A stretch of DNA of 33,009 nucleotides from the NCBI GenBank assembly GCA_028875335.1, contig JAPPEF010000204.1:1-33009 (forward strand). Reading direction: 5' to 3'. The number at the start of each line of letters is the position of its first letter. Positions within the stretch are counted from its first letter, which is position 1. This document shows positions 7,598-14,219 of this stretch, in pieces. Position numbers and translations under genes: made by a program. This DNA comes from Gemmatimonadota bacterium. GTDB taxonomy: Bacteria > Latescibacterota > UBA2968 > UBA8231. Under the pieces are notes generated by a model. That model did not search any database, was not told where the DNA came from, and saw only the letters and a program-made list of their open reading frames with translations.

Positions 7598-9895
7598 ATG
7601 GGTTGCAAAATATTCCTCCACGCCGTCGCTGTGCTATGGCTAGCCGGTTCACTCGCCGCCGAGCAACTCCGCTTTGACGCGGCTGATGAGTGGCGAACTT
7701 GGCGCTTGCCGCTGGGGATTGTTGCGCTCGACGACGTTGGGGTGATCCGCCCGGTTGAAATCCGCAAAAACGTCGATCCAGTGCGCGATGCCGCGGCCTT
7801 TAGCGGTGGGATTCGTGCGGCTGGCTCCAATGCGCTGACTGCGGCGCGGGCCATTGACGGGGATCGGCTGACTGGTTGGAGTCCCGACTTGGCCGACGAT
7901 ACAGACGATTGGTGGATCGAGATCGACTTGGGACGAGCCGTGGCTGCGCGTCGGGTTGCGCTGACCTTTTTGGAGAGTGCGCCGCCGTGCGCGCTGTTCG
8001 ACGTGTTGCTTTCCACTGGGGAGCCAGCCATCGATGTGGTCGGCAACCCCATTGAAGGCAGCCTCGTGTATCGCGTGAAAGAGCGCTTCAAGGAAAATCA
8101 ACGGCAGCGGGTTGCGCTGGAACTGGACCCAGTGCGCGACCCTTTTGTGCAATTTATTCGCGTCGAAATGCTCGACTGTGGAGCCGGAGCCGCGCTGGCC
8201 GAAGTGGAGGTCGAAGCCATTGGCGACAATCTCTCCTTGGATCTGGCGGCCAAAGGCGGAGACTTGGAAATCATCGTCGATATCGACGGCTTTGGCGATG
8301 CTGCGTCGTTTGCCAACTCGTTGCCGCTGGCCGACGGCCGTTTTTCCCTGTGGACGGAAAACCGCCGCATCAACCGCCCGGTTGATGTGATCTCGCGCAT
8401 GACCTTGGACTTGGGCGCGGTTTATTGGGTGGATTTGGTACGCATCGTGGGGAACTTTTTGTCGCGGCCTGGGCAATTCCGATTCAACTTTGACCGCTAT
8501 GAGGTGCTGACCGCGGATGGGTCGCTGGCGCCGAATGGCACGCGCATCTGGCACCGGCAGTTCGCGGGTAGAGCTACGATGGCCAATCGACAGCTCGGGA
8601 TCGCCAACCACCACTTTGCGCCGATCAGGACGCGCTACGTGCGGGTCGAGTGGGTGTTTTGGGACGCGGCCTGCGCGGCCGCTTGCGTGGGCTGTGGCAT
8701 TGTGCCGCCCTGTCAGTTTTGGGGAGGCACGCGCGAGTTGCAGGTTTTTGGCGAGGGCTATCCGCAGCGGGTGATGTTGCTCTCGCCTCTGATTGACCTC
8801 GGCGGCGATAAGCAGGTACACGCGATTCGCTGGCGAGCTGACGTGCCCGCTGGGACGAGGGTGGAGGTGCGCAGCCGCACGGGCAATGACCTGCAAATGG
8901 ACATCACCTATCACGACAAGAATGGCCGGGTCGTCACCGAGCGGAAATACAACAAGCTCATTCCGTCCTTTAAGGGCCGGATCGACACTGCGCTGTCGCC
9001 GGGGGCCAATTGGAGTCCGTGGAGCAAGCTATACTTGCAGCCGGGTGAGCCGTTCGCATCGCCCTCGCCGCGGCAATACGCCGAACTGGATATCGCCTTA
9101 GTGTCCGAGCGGCCGGATGCGGGGGCGGCCTTAGATTGGTTAGAGATTGAGTTCGGCGATCCGGTGGCGCAAGAAGTGGTGGGGGAGATTTTCCCAGTCG
9201 AAGTGCAGCCTGGGGAGCGGACCGAGTTTGCCTATTACATTCGTCCGCAGCAGGTGGCGGGTCGCGGCTTTGACCACTTGGAGGTGGAGAGCTCCGCGCC
9301 GATTGAGTTTGTCGAGGTGTTGGTGGCGGGTGAGGTGGTGAAGGCGACGCCCACGCCGACGGAAGGGGGTATGGCCATCGCCTTAGCCGCGCCGGTCAAG
9401 AGCCGTCAGCTAGTAGAATTGCGCTTTGCCGGAACCGTGTTTGTCGATGCCACGCGCTTTGACGCCTTTATTGCTCAAGGCCCTGCCGACGCGCTGTTGC
9501 GGCAGCGGGTGGATGTGGGCGACGCGTACGCGGAAGTCGCCAGCAGCACAAATGCCGTGCGCTTGCCCGTGGGAGCGCGGCTGTTGGCCAACGTGGCGAT
9601 GGGGCCTCTGGCGTTGACGCCCAATGGCGACGGGGTCAACGACGCGCTGATGGTGGAATTCGACTTGGTCAATGTCTTGGCCGCGCGGTGGATCGGCCTG
9701 CGGATTTTCGATCTTGCGGGGCGGTTGGTTTGGGTGCGGGAAGAAGAGGGCGAGGCTGGTGGTCGGGTTTGGGTATGGGATGGTCGGGGGAGTTGGGGTG
9801 CGCAGGTAACGCCGGGGCTGTACGTGGCGGAATTGCGCGTCGAAGGCGATGAGGAAAGCTACAGCAGGCGGCGCGTGGTTGCAGTGGCGTACTAG
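7598..9895 (+). CDS. Secreted discoidin-like protein with FlgD/Por-type C-terminal domain
   Basis: A 765-residue exported protein. AGGAG at 7588-7592 supports the ATG at 7598, and the first 21 residues (MGCKIFLHAVAVLWLAGSLA onward) form a signal peptide. Residues about 75-190 resemble a discoidin/F5/8 type C carbohydrate-binding domain (NALTAARAIDGDRLTGWSPD, then WWIEIDLG). The middle is beta-rich and I cannot assign it to a family; a second sugar-binding-like module seems present around the WEVFWDAAC-like cysteine cluster. The end, from LTPNGDGVNDALMVEFD to PGLYVAELRV, is the FlgD-Ig/gliding-type C-terminal domain found in FCB-group secreted proteins. It probably binds polysaccharide at the cell surface. 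It is transcribed away from the dioxygenase operon and converges on the Cache gene. Confidence 0.85.
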   Translation: MGCKIFLHAVAVLWLAGSLAAEQLRFDAADEWRTWRLPLGIVALDDVGVIRPVEIRKNVDPVRDAAAFSGGIRAAGSNALTAARAIDGDRLTGWSPDLADDTDDWWIEIDLGRAVAARRVALTFLESAPPCALFDVLLSTGEPAIDVVGNPIEGSLVYRVKERFKENQRQRVALELDPVRDPFVQFIRVEMLDCGAGAALAEVEVEAIGDNLSLDLAAKGGDLEIIVDIDGFGDAASFANSLPLADGRFSLWTENRRINRPVDVISRMTLDLGAVYWVDLVRIVGNFLSRPGQFRFNFDRYEVLTADGSLAPNGTRIWHRQFAGRATMANRQLGIANHHFAPIRTRYVRVEWVFWDAACAAACVGCGIVPPCQFWGGTRELQVFGEGYPQRVMLLSPLIDLGGDKQVHAIRWRADVPAGTRVEVRSRTGNDLQMDITYHDKNGRVVTERKYNKLIPSFKGRIDTALSPGANWSPWSKLYLQPGEPFASPSPRQYAELDIALVSERPDAGAALDWLEIEFGDPVAQEVVGEIFPVEVQPGERTEFAYYIRPQQVAGRGFDHLEVESSAPIEFVEVLVAGEVVKATPTPTEGGMAIALAAPVKSRQLVELRFAGTVFVDATRFDAFIAQGPADALLRQRVDVGDAYAEVASSTNAVRLPVGARLLANVAMGPLALTPNGDGVNDALMVEFDLVNVLAARWIGLRIFDLAGRLVWVREEEGEAGGRVWVWDGRGSWGAQVTPGLYVAELRVEGDEESYSRRRVVAVAY

Positions 9896-9971
9896 CGCTT
9901 GGGTGGTGCTGCGGTTGAAAACGCCATAGAGGGTTGAACCTTACCACTGTGTCCCGGCGTGCGGCAATCAC

Positions 9972-11012
9972 CTAGGGCGAAGGCTCTTTTAAGCTACCCC
10001 ACGAAATGGGCGCGACATTCGTCTGTCCTGCCAGATAAATGCCGGAGCCGATGACGGCCTTCTGCTCCGAGTTGGCCACCGAGAAGCCCACCGCGTAACC
10101 GAGCTTCGGCGAACCGGTGTCCTCGTCTCCCTCGATGGTTGGGTCGTCGTAGTAATACTCCAAGAACTTCCGACCCTCGCGCCGCGCACCTTGGATCAGT
10201 TCCTCGGCGAACCGCACCCCGTTGATGTCCGTCCTCGTCAGGTCTGTTTCCTTGCCTTCGCGGAACGGCTCGGTTGCGTGAAACAGGATGATGCCCGCGC
10301 CACTGACGACCCACAAGTAGATGGAGCCTGATTTCCAATCCCCTCCTTCCACCCGGAAGGCGTTTCTGATCCCGGTGAGGGCGCTGTAGCCTTCGGACTC
10401 GACGGCTTCGCGGTACACCTTGGCCGCTTCCTCGACGAAGGTGATGAGTGTCTCGCGGTCCACGACCTGCGACGCGGTGACGGCGGGCTTAGGCAGATGA
10501 TCTGCGACCTGGATTGGGACATGGGAGACGTCCTGCGAGTAGCCGCCGACTAGCACGAATTGTCTTGCAGTGATCCCGGAGGTGTATTCGACCGCGTATG
10601 CCGTCTTCAGCCCCCCGTCGTAGTATTCGACGAAACCTCCGCCTCGGGCCGCGGCCGCGAGGAGTTCCTCGACGACCTTGGTTCCGCGTTCGTCCTCGAC
10701 GCCGATCAGATTCTTGCTCTCCGCCGTGCGATCATTCCCGTGAATGAACGGTTCCCCGCTCTTGAGAAAGATGATGAGGAACATCGATCCAGACTTCCAG
10801 GCACCCTCTGTCCTCAGCCTATCCCTGAGCTTTGCTCCTTCGTTTATGTCCGTGATCGCCTCGATTTCCGCCTTCGCCCCTTCGACGAAGGCCTTGAGGG
10901 TTTCATTGTCCACGACTTGGTCGGCAGTCGTCTGGGCCTTGGCAGCCCCGCTCGCCAACATGACCAATGCCAGGACGGCAAGGGCTGGCGCTACCTTGAG
11001 GTTAAGTGGCAT
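9972..11012 (-). CDS. Exported double-Cache-domain protein
   Basis: A 346-residue protein with a signal peptide (about residues 1-26, ending GAAKAQ) and two tandem copies of a Cache-like domain. The duplication is easy to see: DQVVDNETLKAFVEGA (31-46) matches SQVVDRETLITFVEEA (181-196), and WKSGSMFLIIF (72-82) matches WKSGSIYLWVV (226-236). Both copies then have FVEYYDG- or FLEYYYDD-type strands. Cache domains usually sense small ligands as extracellular parts of chemoreceptors or kinases, but this protein has no membrane anchor or output domain after them, so it would act as a soluble periplasmic sensor or binding partner. AAGGAG (11019-11024, complement) sits 6 bases before the chosen start; the ATG 15 bases upstream is less well placed. 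Confidence 0.8.
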   Translation of the reverse strand: MPLNLKVAPALAVLALVMLASGAAKAQTTADQVVDNETLKAFVEGAKAEIEAITDINEGAKLRDRLRTEGAWKSGSMFLIIFLKSGEPFIHGNDRTAESKNLIGVEDERGTKVVEELLAAAARGGGFVEYYDGGLKTAYAVEYTSGITARQFVLVGGYSQDVSHVPIQVADHLPKPAVTASQVVDRETLITFVEEAAKVYREAVESEGYSALTGIRNAFRVEGGDWKSGSIYLWVVSGAGIILFHATEPFREGKETDLTRTDINGVRFAEELIQGARREGRKFLEYYYDDPTIEGDEDTGSPKLGYAVGFSVANSEQKAVIGSGIYLAGQTNVAPISWGSLKEPSP

Positions 11013-11039
11013 CGCATTCTCCTTCATGGTGTAGCCAAT

Positions 11040-11056
11040 ATGAATTTTAGATTCAT
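11040..11056. promoter_or_regulatory. Inverted repeat upstream of the Cache gene
   Basis: ATGAAT (11040-11045) and ATTCAT (11051-11056) form an inverted repeat with a 5-base spacer. They extend by one more pair (T11039/A11057) to 7 bp arms. The element lies 28 bases upstream of the Cache gene start in the 190-base divergent region, a usual position for an operator. An unusually AT-rich context makes chance occurrence possible. Confidence 0.25.
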
Positions 11057-11202
11057 AAAATCGTACCAGTCTATCACGGGACGCGCAAGTCTTCCGCGTA
11101 TGGGACTGATCTTAGGCTCGCCCCGTTCTTGGCGCTATATTATGGCATTACTACGCAAAACCACACCTCGATTAGCGTCGTTCAGGCGCGGGAGAAAGGA
11201 AT

Positions 11203-11865
11203 ATGAAACTGATTCTCGTAGGTTGCGAATACGCTGGCAAGACGACTTTGGCCAATGCCATCGTCGGTTGGATAGAGCGCACCTTTGGCTCGTCGCGCAC
11301 TTTCCACGATCACTTCAGCCTGCCGTGCAATGAGTTCCCCGTAGAGGAGCAGGAGCAACTGCTGGGCCTCAGCCCGCGGCTGAAGGAGATGTTCCAGCGC
11401 TACATGATGAACTACCACTTTCATTCTGCTTTCTACAGCGACCCGGACCACAACTTGGTGGGATTCCACATTGAAGAGGCCGTGTACGCGCCCCTGTACT
11501 ACGGCTATGGGGGCCGGGGCGAGTACGGCGACCGCGCCGCACTGGCTCGTTCCTTCGACGAGGAGGTCATGCAGCACGCGCCTGACACGGTACTCGTGTT
11601 GCTGAGGGCGCGGCCCGAAGTCATCGCCCAGCGCATGCGCGAGCAGCCGCACGAGCGGCCGGTGGTGCAGGAAAAGGACATCGAGCACGTGTTGCAGCGC
11701 TTTGAGGAGGAATACCGCGATTCACTCATCCGCAAGAAATTCGCCCTCGACACGTCCGACGCCACAGTGGAGCAGACCTTGGCGGAGTTCGCAGGAGAAA
11801 TCAAGCAGCACCTGAGCGAAACCGACCGCTTGCGCCTTTTGGCCCACCAGAACTGGCCGGCCTAG
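11203..11865 (+). CDS. P-loop nucleotide kinase-like protein
   Basis: A 220-residue cytoplasmic protein starting with a Walker A loop (MKLILVGCEYAGKTT; GxxxxGKT at residues 7-14). The overall plan is like small nucleoside or thymidylate-type kinases: a P-loop, a hydrophobic strand DTVLVLLRARPEVIAQRM where these kinases place the LID-proximal arginines, and a C-terminal helix. I do not recognise a named family and the phosphoryl acceptor is unknown. AAAGGA lies just upstream of the start. Two bases separate its stop from the ATG of the propeller protein downstream, so the two are probably co-translated and may act in one pathway. Confidence 0.7.
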   Translation: MKLILVGCEYAGKTTLANAIVGWIERTFGSSRTFHDHFSLPCNEFPVEEQEQLLGLSPRLKEMFQRYMMNYHFHSAFYSDPDHNLVGFHIEEAVYAPLYYGYGGRGEYGDRAALARSFDEEVMQHAPDTVLVLLRARPEVIAQRMREQPHERPVVQEKDIEHVLQRFEEEYRDSLIRKKFALDTSDATVEQTLAEFAGEIKQHLSETDRLRLLAHQNWPA

Positions 11866-11867
11866 GT

Positions 11868-13340
11868 ATGCTACAGCCCTTTCTCGATTGGTATGGCGTT
11901 TGGGCCGGCCAAGCTGGTATCGAAGGCGGCCAAGCTTGGGTGCAAGACCCGCCGGTCGGCGTGCGCTTGGCCGTGCAGGAGGCGAGTAAATCCCCGGTCT
12001 TTATCAAGCCAGAGCACCCTTGGGAGGAGGGTGGCCTGACGCCGCAAGCTGTGCTTTGCGATGGCGGTGTGCTGAAGGTGTGGTACATCGCTCGCGGTGT
12101 TGGCGACGACCAACCTCCCTTCATTGCATACGCCGAGAGCGCGGACGGTTTTTGTTGGGAGCGACCGGCCCTGTATTTGCAAGAGTACGACGGCAGCACG
12201 GCCAACAACCTGCTCTTCCGCTTTGGCGACTTTGGGCTGCAATCCGTGTTTGTGGATCCCGTGGCTCCGCCGGAGGCTCGCTACAAAGCGATGGCGCGCG
12301 ATTCGATTACCTATCACGATGGCGCGCCGGTGCCCGCGATGACGCGGGAGCGCAAGTGGGCCATTCGCCGCGCCATGCAAGAGGCCGGCTACACGCCAGA
12401 GCAGCGGGCCGCAGCCTTGTATTTCGTCGGCTTGCTAAAAGGCGCGGTGTCGCCCGATGGCAAGCAGTGGACCTTCTTGGAGGAGCCGCTTTTGAACGTG
12501 GGCCGCACTGGACTTGATAGTCACAACATTGCAGCGTACGACGCGGAAGCGGGTCAGTACGTGGCCTATTTGCGCGGCCATCAAGATCGCCGCCGCATCG
12601 TGCGCCGCACCGAGGGCGCGGAGTTTGGGAATTGGTCGCCGCCGCGTCCGGTATTTGGTGCGGACCCGCAAGACCCCATAGACGACGACGTGTACGCGGC
12701 GGGCTATTGCCGCTATCCCCACGGCGGCTTCCACCTGATGTTCCCAGCCATGTACCACCGCTGGACGGCCACGGTAGATGTGCAATTGGCGACTAGCCGC
12801 GATGGCTTGCTGTGGAGCCGACCCGAGCGCAAGCCCATCATCTCCTGCGAGCCGGAAGGGTACGGCATGGTGTTTGCCTTCCCGGAAGTGGTCTCGCTCG
12901 ATTCGGAGACGTGGGGCGTGATGTTCATTGGGCAGTACGACTTGCACGACTGGGGAGAGCGGTACGACCTAGGCCGCCCTGCGGAATGGCGTTGGGCCAC
13001 TTGGAAGCGGGATCGGCTGGTAGCTCTCGAAGCGCCGGTGGAGGGGCGGGTAACGCTGGTTGAACGCGAGTGCGAGGGCCGCGAGCTAACGCTCAATTTT
13101 CAGACGCAAAAGGAAGGCGGTTGGATCAAGGCCGAGTTGGTCGAGCCGCCCTCTTCGCCGGCCGCGCCGGTCCGAGCTATAGAGGGCTTTGGGTTGGAGG
13201 AGGCGGACCTGTTGGCCGGAGACGAGTTGGCTGGGGTGGCGACGTGGCGGGGAAGCAGCGATTTGTCGGCATTGCGCGGCAGGCAGGTGGCCATTCGCCT
13301 GCACATGGGCCGGGCGAAGGTGTTTGCGGTGGGGATGTGA
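11868..13340 (+). CDS. Glycosidase-like beta-propeller protein
   Basis: A 490-residue protein without a signal peptide. It contains repeated blade-like motifs such as AYAESADGFCWERP and LATSRDGLLWSRP, together with a WYIARG strand, which is the pattern of five-bladed propeller glycoside hydrolases and phosphorylases (GH32/43/130-type fold). I cannot place it in a specific GH family or name the catalytic acids with confidence. The C-terminal 120 residues look like a separate beta-sandwich. It follows the P-loop kinase by 2 bases with no Shine-Dalgarno site of its own, so it probably depends on coupling. A role in processing a sugar together with that kinase is inference. Its stop codon directly abuts the left edge of the defence island. 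Confidence 0.65.
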   Translation: MLQPFLDWYGVWAGQAGIEGGQAWVQDPPVGVRLAVQEASKSPVFIKPEHPWEEGGLTPQAVLCDGGVLKVWYIARGVGDDQPPFIAYAESADGFCWERPALYLQEYDGSTANNLLFRFGDFGLQSVFVDPVAPPEARYKAMARDSITYHDGAPVPAMTRERKWAIRRAMQEAGYTPEQRAAALYFVGLLKGAVSPDGKQWTFLEEPLLNVGRTGLDSHNIAAYDAEAGQYVAYLRGHQDRRRIVRRTEGAEFGNWSPPRPVFGADPQDPIDDDVYAAGYCRYPHGGFHLMFPAMYHRWTATVDVQLATSRDGLLWSRPERKPIISCEPEGYGMVFAFPEVVSLDSETWGVMFIGQYDLHDWGERYDLGRPAEWRWATWKRDRLVALEAPVEGRVTLVERECEGRELTLNFQTQKEGGWIKAELVEPPSSPAAPVRAIEGFGLEEADLLAGDELAGVATWRGSSDLSALRGRQVAIRLHMGRAKVFAVGM

Positions 13341-13349
13341 GGAGAGGGA

Positions 13350-13420
13350 CGCCGACCGGAAAATCATTATCATCGCCGGACCGCACAATTGTGCAACACA
13401 CCGTTGCACAAATTCCTTGG
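13350..13420 (+). pseudogene. Scar: zeta-toxin 5' fragment fused to a yhcG-like fragment
   Basis: Bases 13350-13382 match 17439-17471, the start of the zeta-like kinase gene, at 31 of 33 positions and read DADRKIIIIAGP, but the start codon is lost. Bases 13379-13420 match 16682-16723, the inside of the yhcG-like gene, at 35 of 42 positions and read DRTIVQHTVAQIPW. The two pieces join at a shared GACC. They are in the opposite order to the intact operon (zeta start first, yhcG interior second), as expected if a tandem copy of the module was deleted through microhomology. No protein product is expected. Confidence 0.75.
13389..13411. repeat. Hairpin-forming palindrome (intergenic copy)
   Basis: TTGTGCAAC and GTTGCACAA flank a 5-base loop. 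It matches the palindrome at 16692-16714 inside the yhcG-like gene, but the loop has diverged while the arms have not. It lies about 115 bases upstream of vapB. Confidence 0.6.
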
Positions 13421-13477
13421 CAGGGGACCCTGCATCCCTCGCCGAACTCAGGCGGGAGATTTGCGCCTTTACCATTT

Positions 13478-13511
13478 TTGTATATCCTTATTGTATATCC
13501 AATTCAAATTG
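13478..13511 (+). promoter_or_regulatory. Candidate vapBC promoter/operator region
   Basis: Two direct copies of TTGTATATCC (13478-13487 and 13491-13500) have a 13-base period, and directly after them is the inverted repeat CAATT-CA-AATTG (13500-13511). The region starts 49 bases upstream of vapB. VapB-family antitoxins usually repress their own promoter through such repeated sites, which also contain -10-like TATA text. No clean -35 with a 17-base spacer was found, so the exact promoter is not called. Confidence 0.35.
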
Positions 13512-13526
13512 AAGCGAGGTCATAGT

Positions 13527-13763
13527 ATGGCGACGGCCCACACGAAAGTTTTTATGAGCAACAAGAGCCAAGCGGTGCGGCTGCCCAAGGCTGTTGAACT
13601 GCCGGAATCAGTGCGCGAGGTCGATATCGTCGCGATAGGGTCAAAGCGCGTTATCACACCGGCTGGCGAGAGTTGGGATGAGTGGTTCAACGGCCCCGGT
13701 GTTTCAGATGATTTCATGTTGGTAAGGGAACAGCCGACCGATGCACAGCGGGAAAAACTGTGA
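13527..13763 (+). CDS. vapB: VapB-type antitoxin (SpoVT/AbrB-like)
   Basis: A 78-residue antitoxin. The N-terminal half MSNKSQAVRLPKAVELPESV is the swapped-hairpin DNA-binding motif of VapB/MvpA proteins, and GESWDEWFNGPGVSDDFM followed by a REQP tail is the toxin-wrapping segment of the same family. It would neutralise the PIN ribonuclease encoded next to it and repress the shared promoter. GAGG at 13516-13519 is 7 bases upstream of the ATG. Its TGA overlaps the vapC start codon by one base (TGATG), the usual coupling in this operon. Confidence is high because both partners match the enterobacterial MvpAT/VapBC type along their whole length. Confidence 0.92.
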   Translation: MATAHTKVFMSNKSQAVRLPKAVELPESVREVDIVAIGSKRVITPAGESWDEWFNGPGVSDDFMLVREQPTDAQREKL

Positions 13764-14164
13764 TGCTCAGGTATCTGCTAGATACCAATGTGGTGATTTA
13801 TGCCATCAAGAACCGCCCCCAGTCGCTGCGGCAAAAATTCAATCGGTCGCAAGGTCAGATGGCGATTTCCTCCGTAACTTGGGGCGAACTTATCTATGGC
13901 GTTGAACGCTCCGCCCAGCCCGAGCGCAATCTGGCGGATATTGAATCGATGGGCACTAGGCTTGAGATCGTGCCGTTTGACCAAGTTGCAGCCAGCCATT
14001 TTGGGCGAATCCGTGCGGAACTGTATCGCATTGGTGCTCCGATTGGCCCCTACGATATGATGATCGCGGGTCAGGCGCGTGCGTCCGGGCTGGTTTTGGT
14101 GAGCAATAATGTAAAAGAGTTTGAAAAAGTTCCGGGGCTCATGCTGGAAAACTGGGTCCACTGA
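13763..14164 (+). CDS. vapC: VapC-type PIN-domain ribonuclease toxin
   Basis: A 133-residue PIN-domain toxin. The acidic metal-binding residues are in place: LLDTNVVIY (Asp), TWGELIYG (Glu), GPYDMMIAG (Asp), and VSNNVKEFEKV at the last position, where this subgroup carries Asn-Asn. MvpT/VapC enzymes of this type cleave initiator tRNA; that specificity is family knowledge and was not tested here. I choose the ATG at 13763, which overlaps the vapB stop; a GTG one codon earlier is less likely. It ends 55 bases before hsdM and is on the same strand, so read-through into the restriction operon is possible and it may serve to stabilise the island. Confidence 0.93.
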   Translation: MLRYLLDTNVVIYAIKNRPQSLRQKFNRSQGQMAISSVTWGELIYGVERSAQPERNLADIESMGTRLEIVPFDQVAASHFGRIRAELYRIGAPIGPYDMMIAGQARASGLVLVSNNVKEFEKVPGLMLENWVH

Positions 14165-14219
14165 TTGGAAGCGGTCTAGCCGCCTCGTCCAGCAGACCAC
14201 CGCTTGCTGAGGAATAAGT

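Noticed and set aside
7417..8091. In-frame N-terminal extension of the first dioxygenase
   Set aside because: A perfect GGAGG just upstream of 7416 and the normal PhyH start there make the extension unnecessary; it also lies antisense to the next gene.
7649..8914. A 421-codon open frame on the minus strand
   Set aside because: It runs antisense through the discoidin-like gene, which has a signal peptide, a Shine-Dalgarno site and recognisable domains. The antisense product has no domain and a composition typical of antisense frames in GC-rich DNA.
13070..13525. A plus-strand open frame through the end of the propeller gene and the intergenic region
   Set aside because: It overlaps the real gene in another frame, and its interesting part is only the yhcG-like scar fragment.
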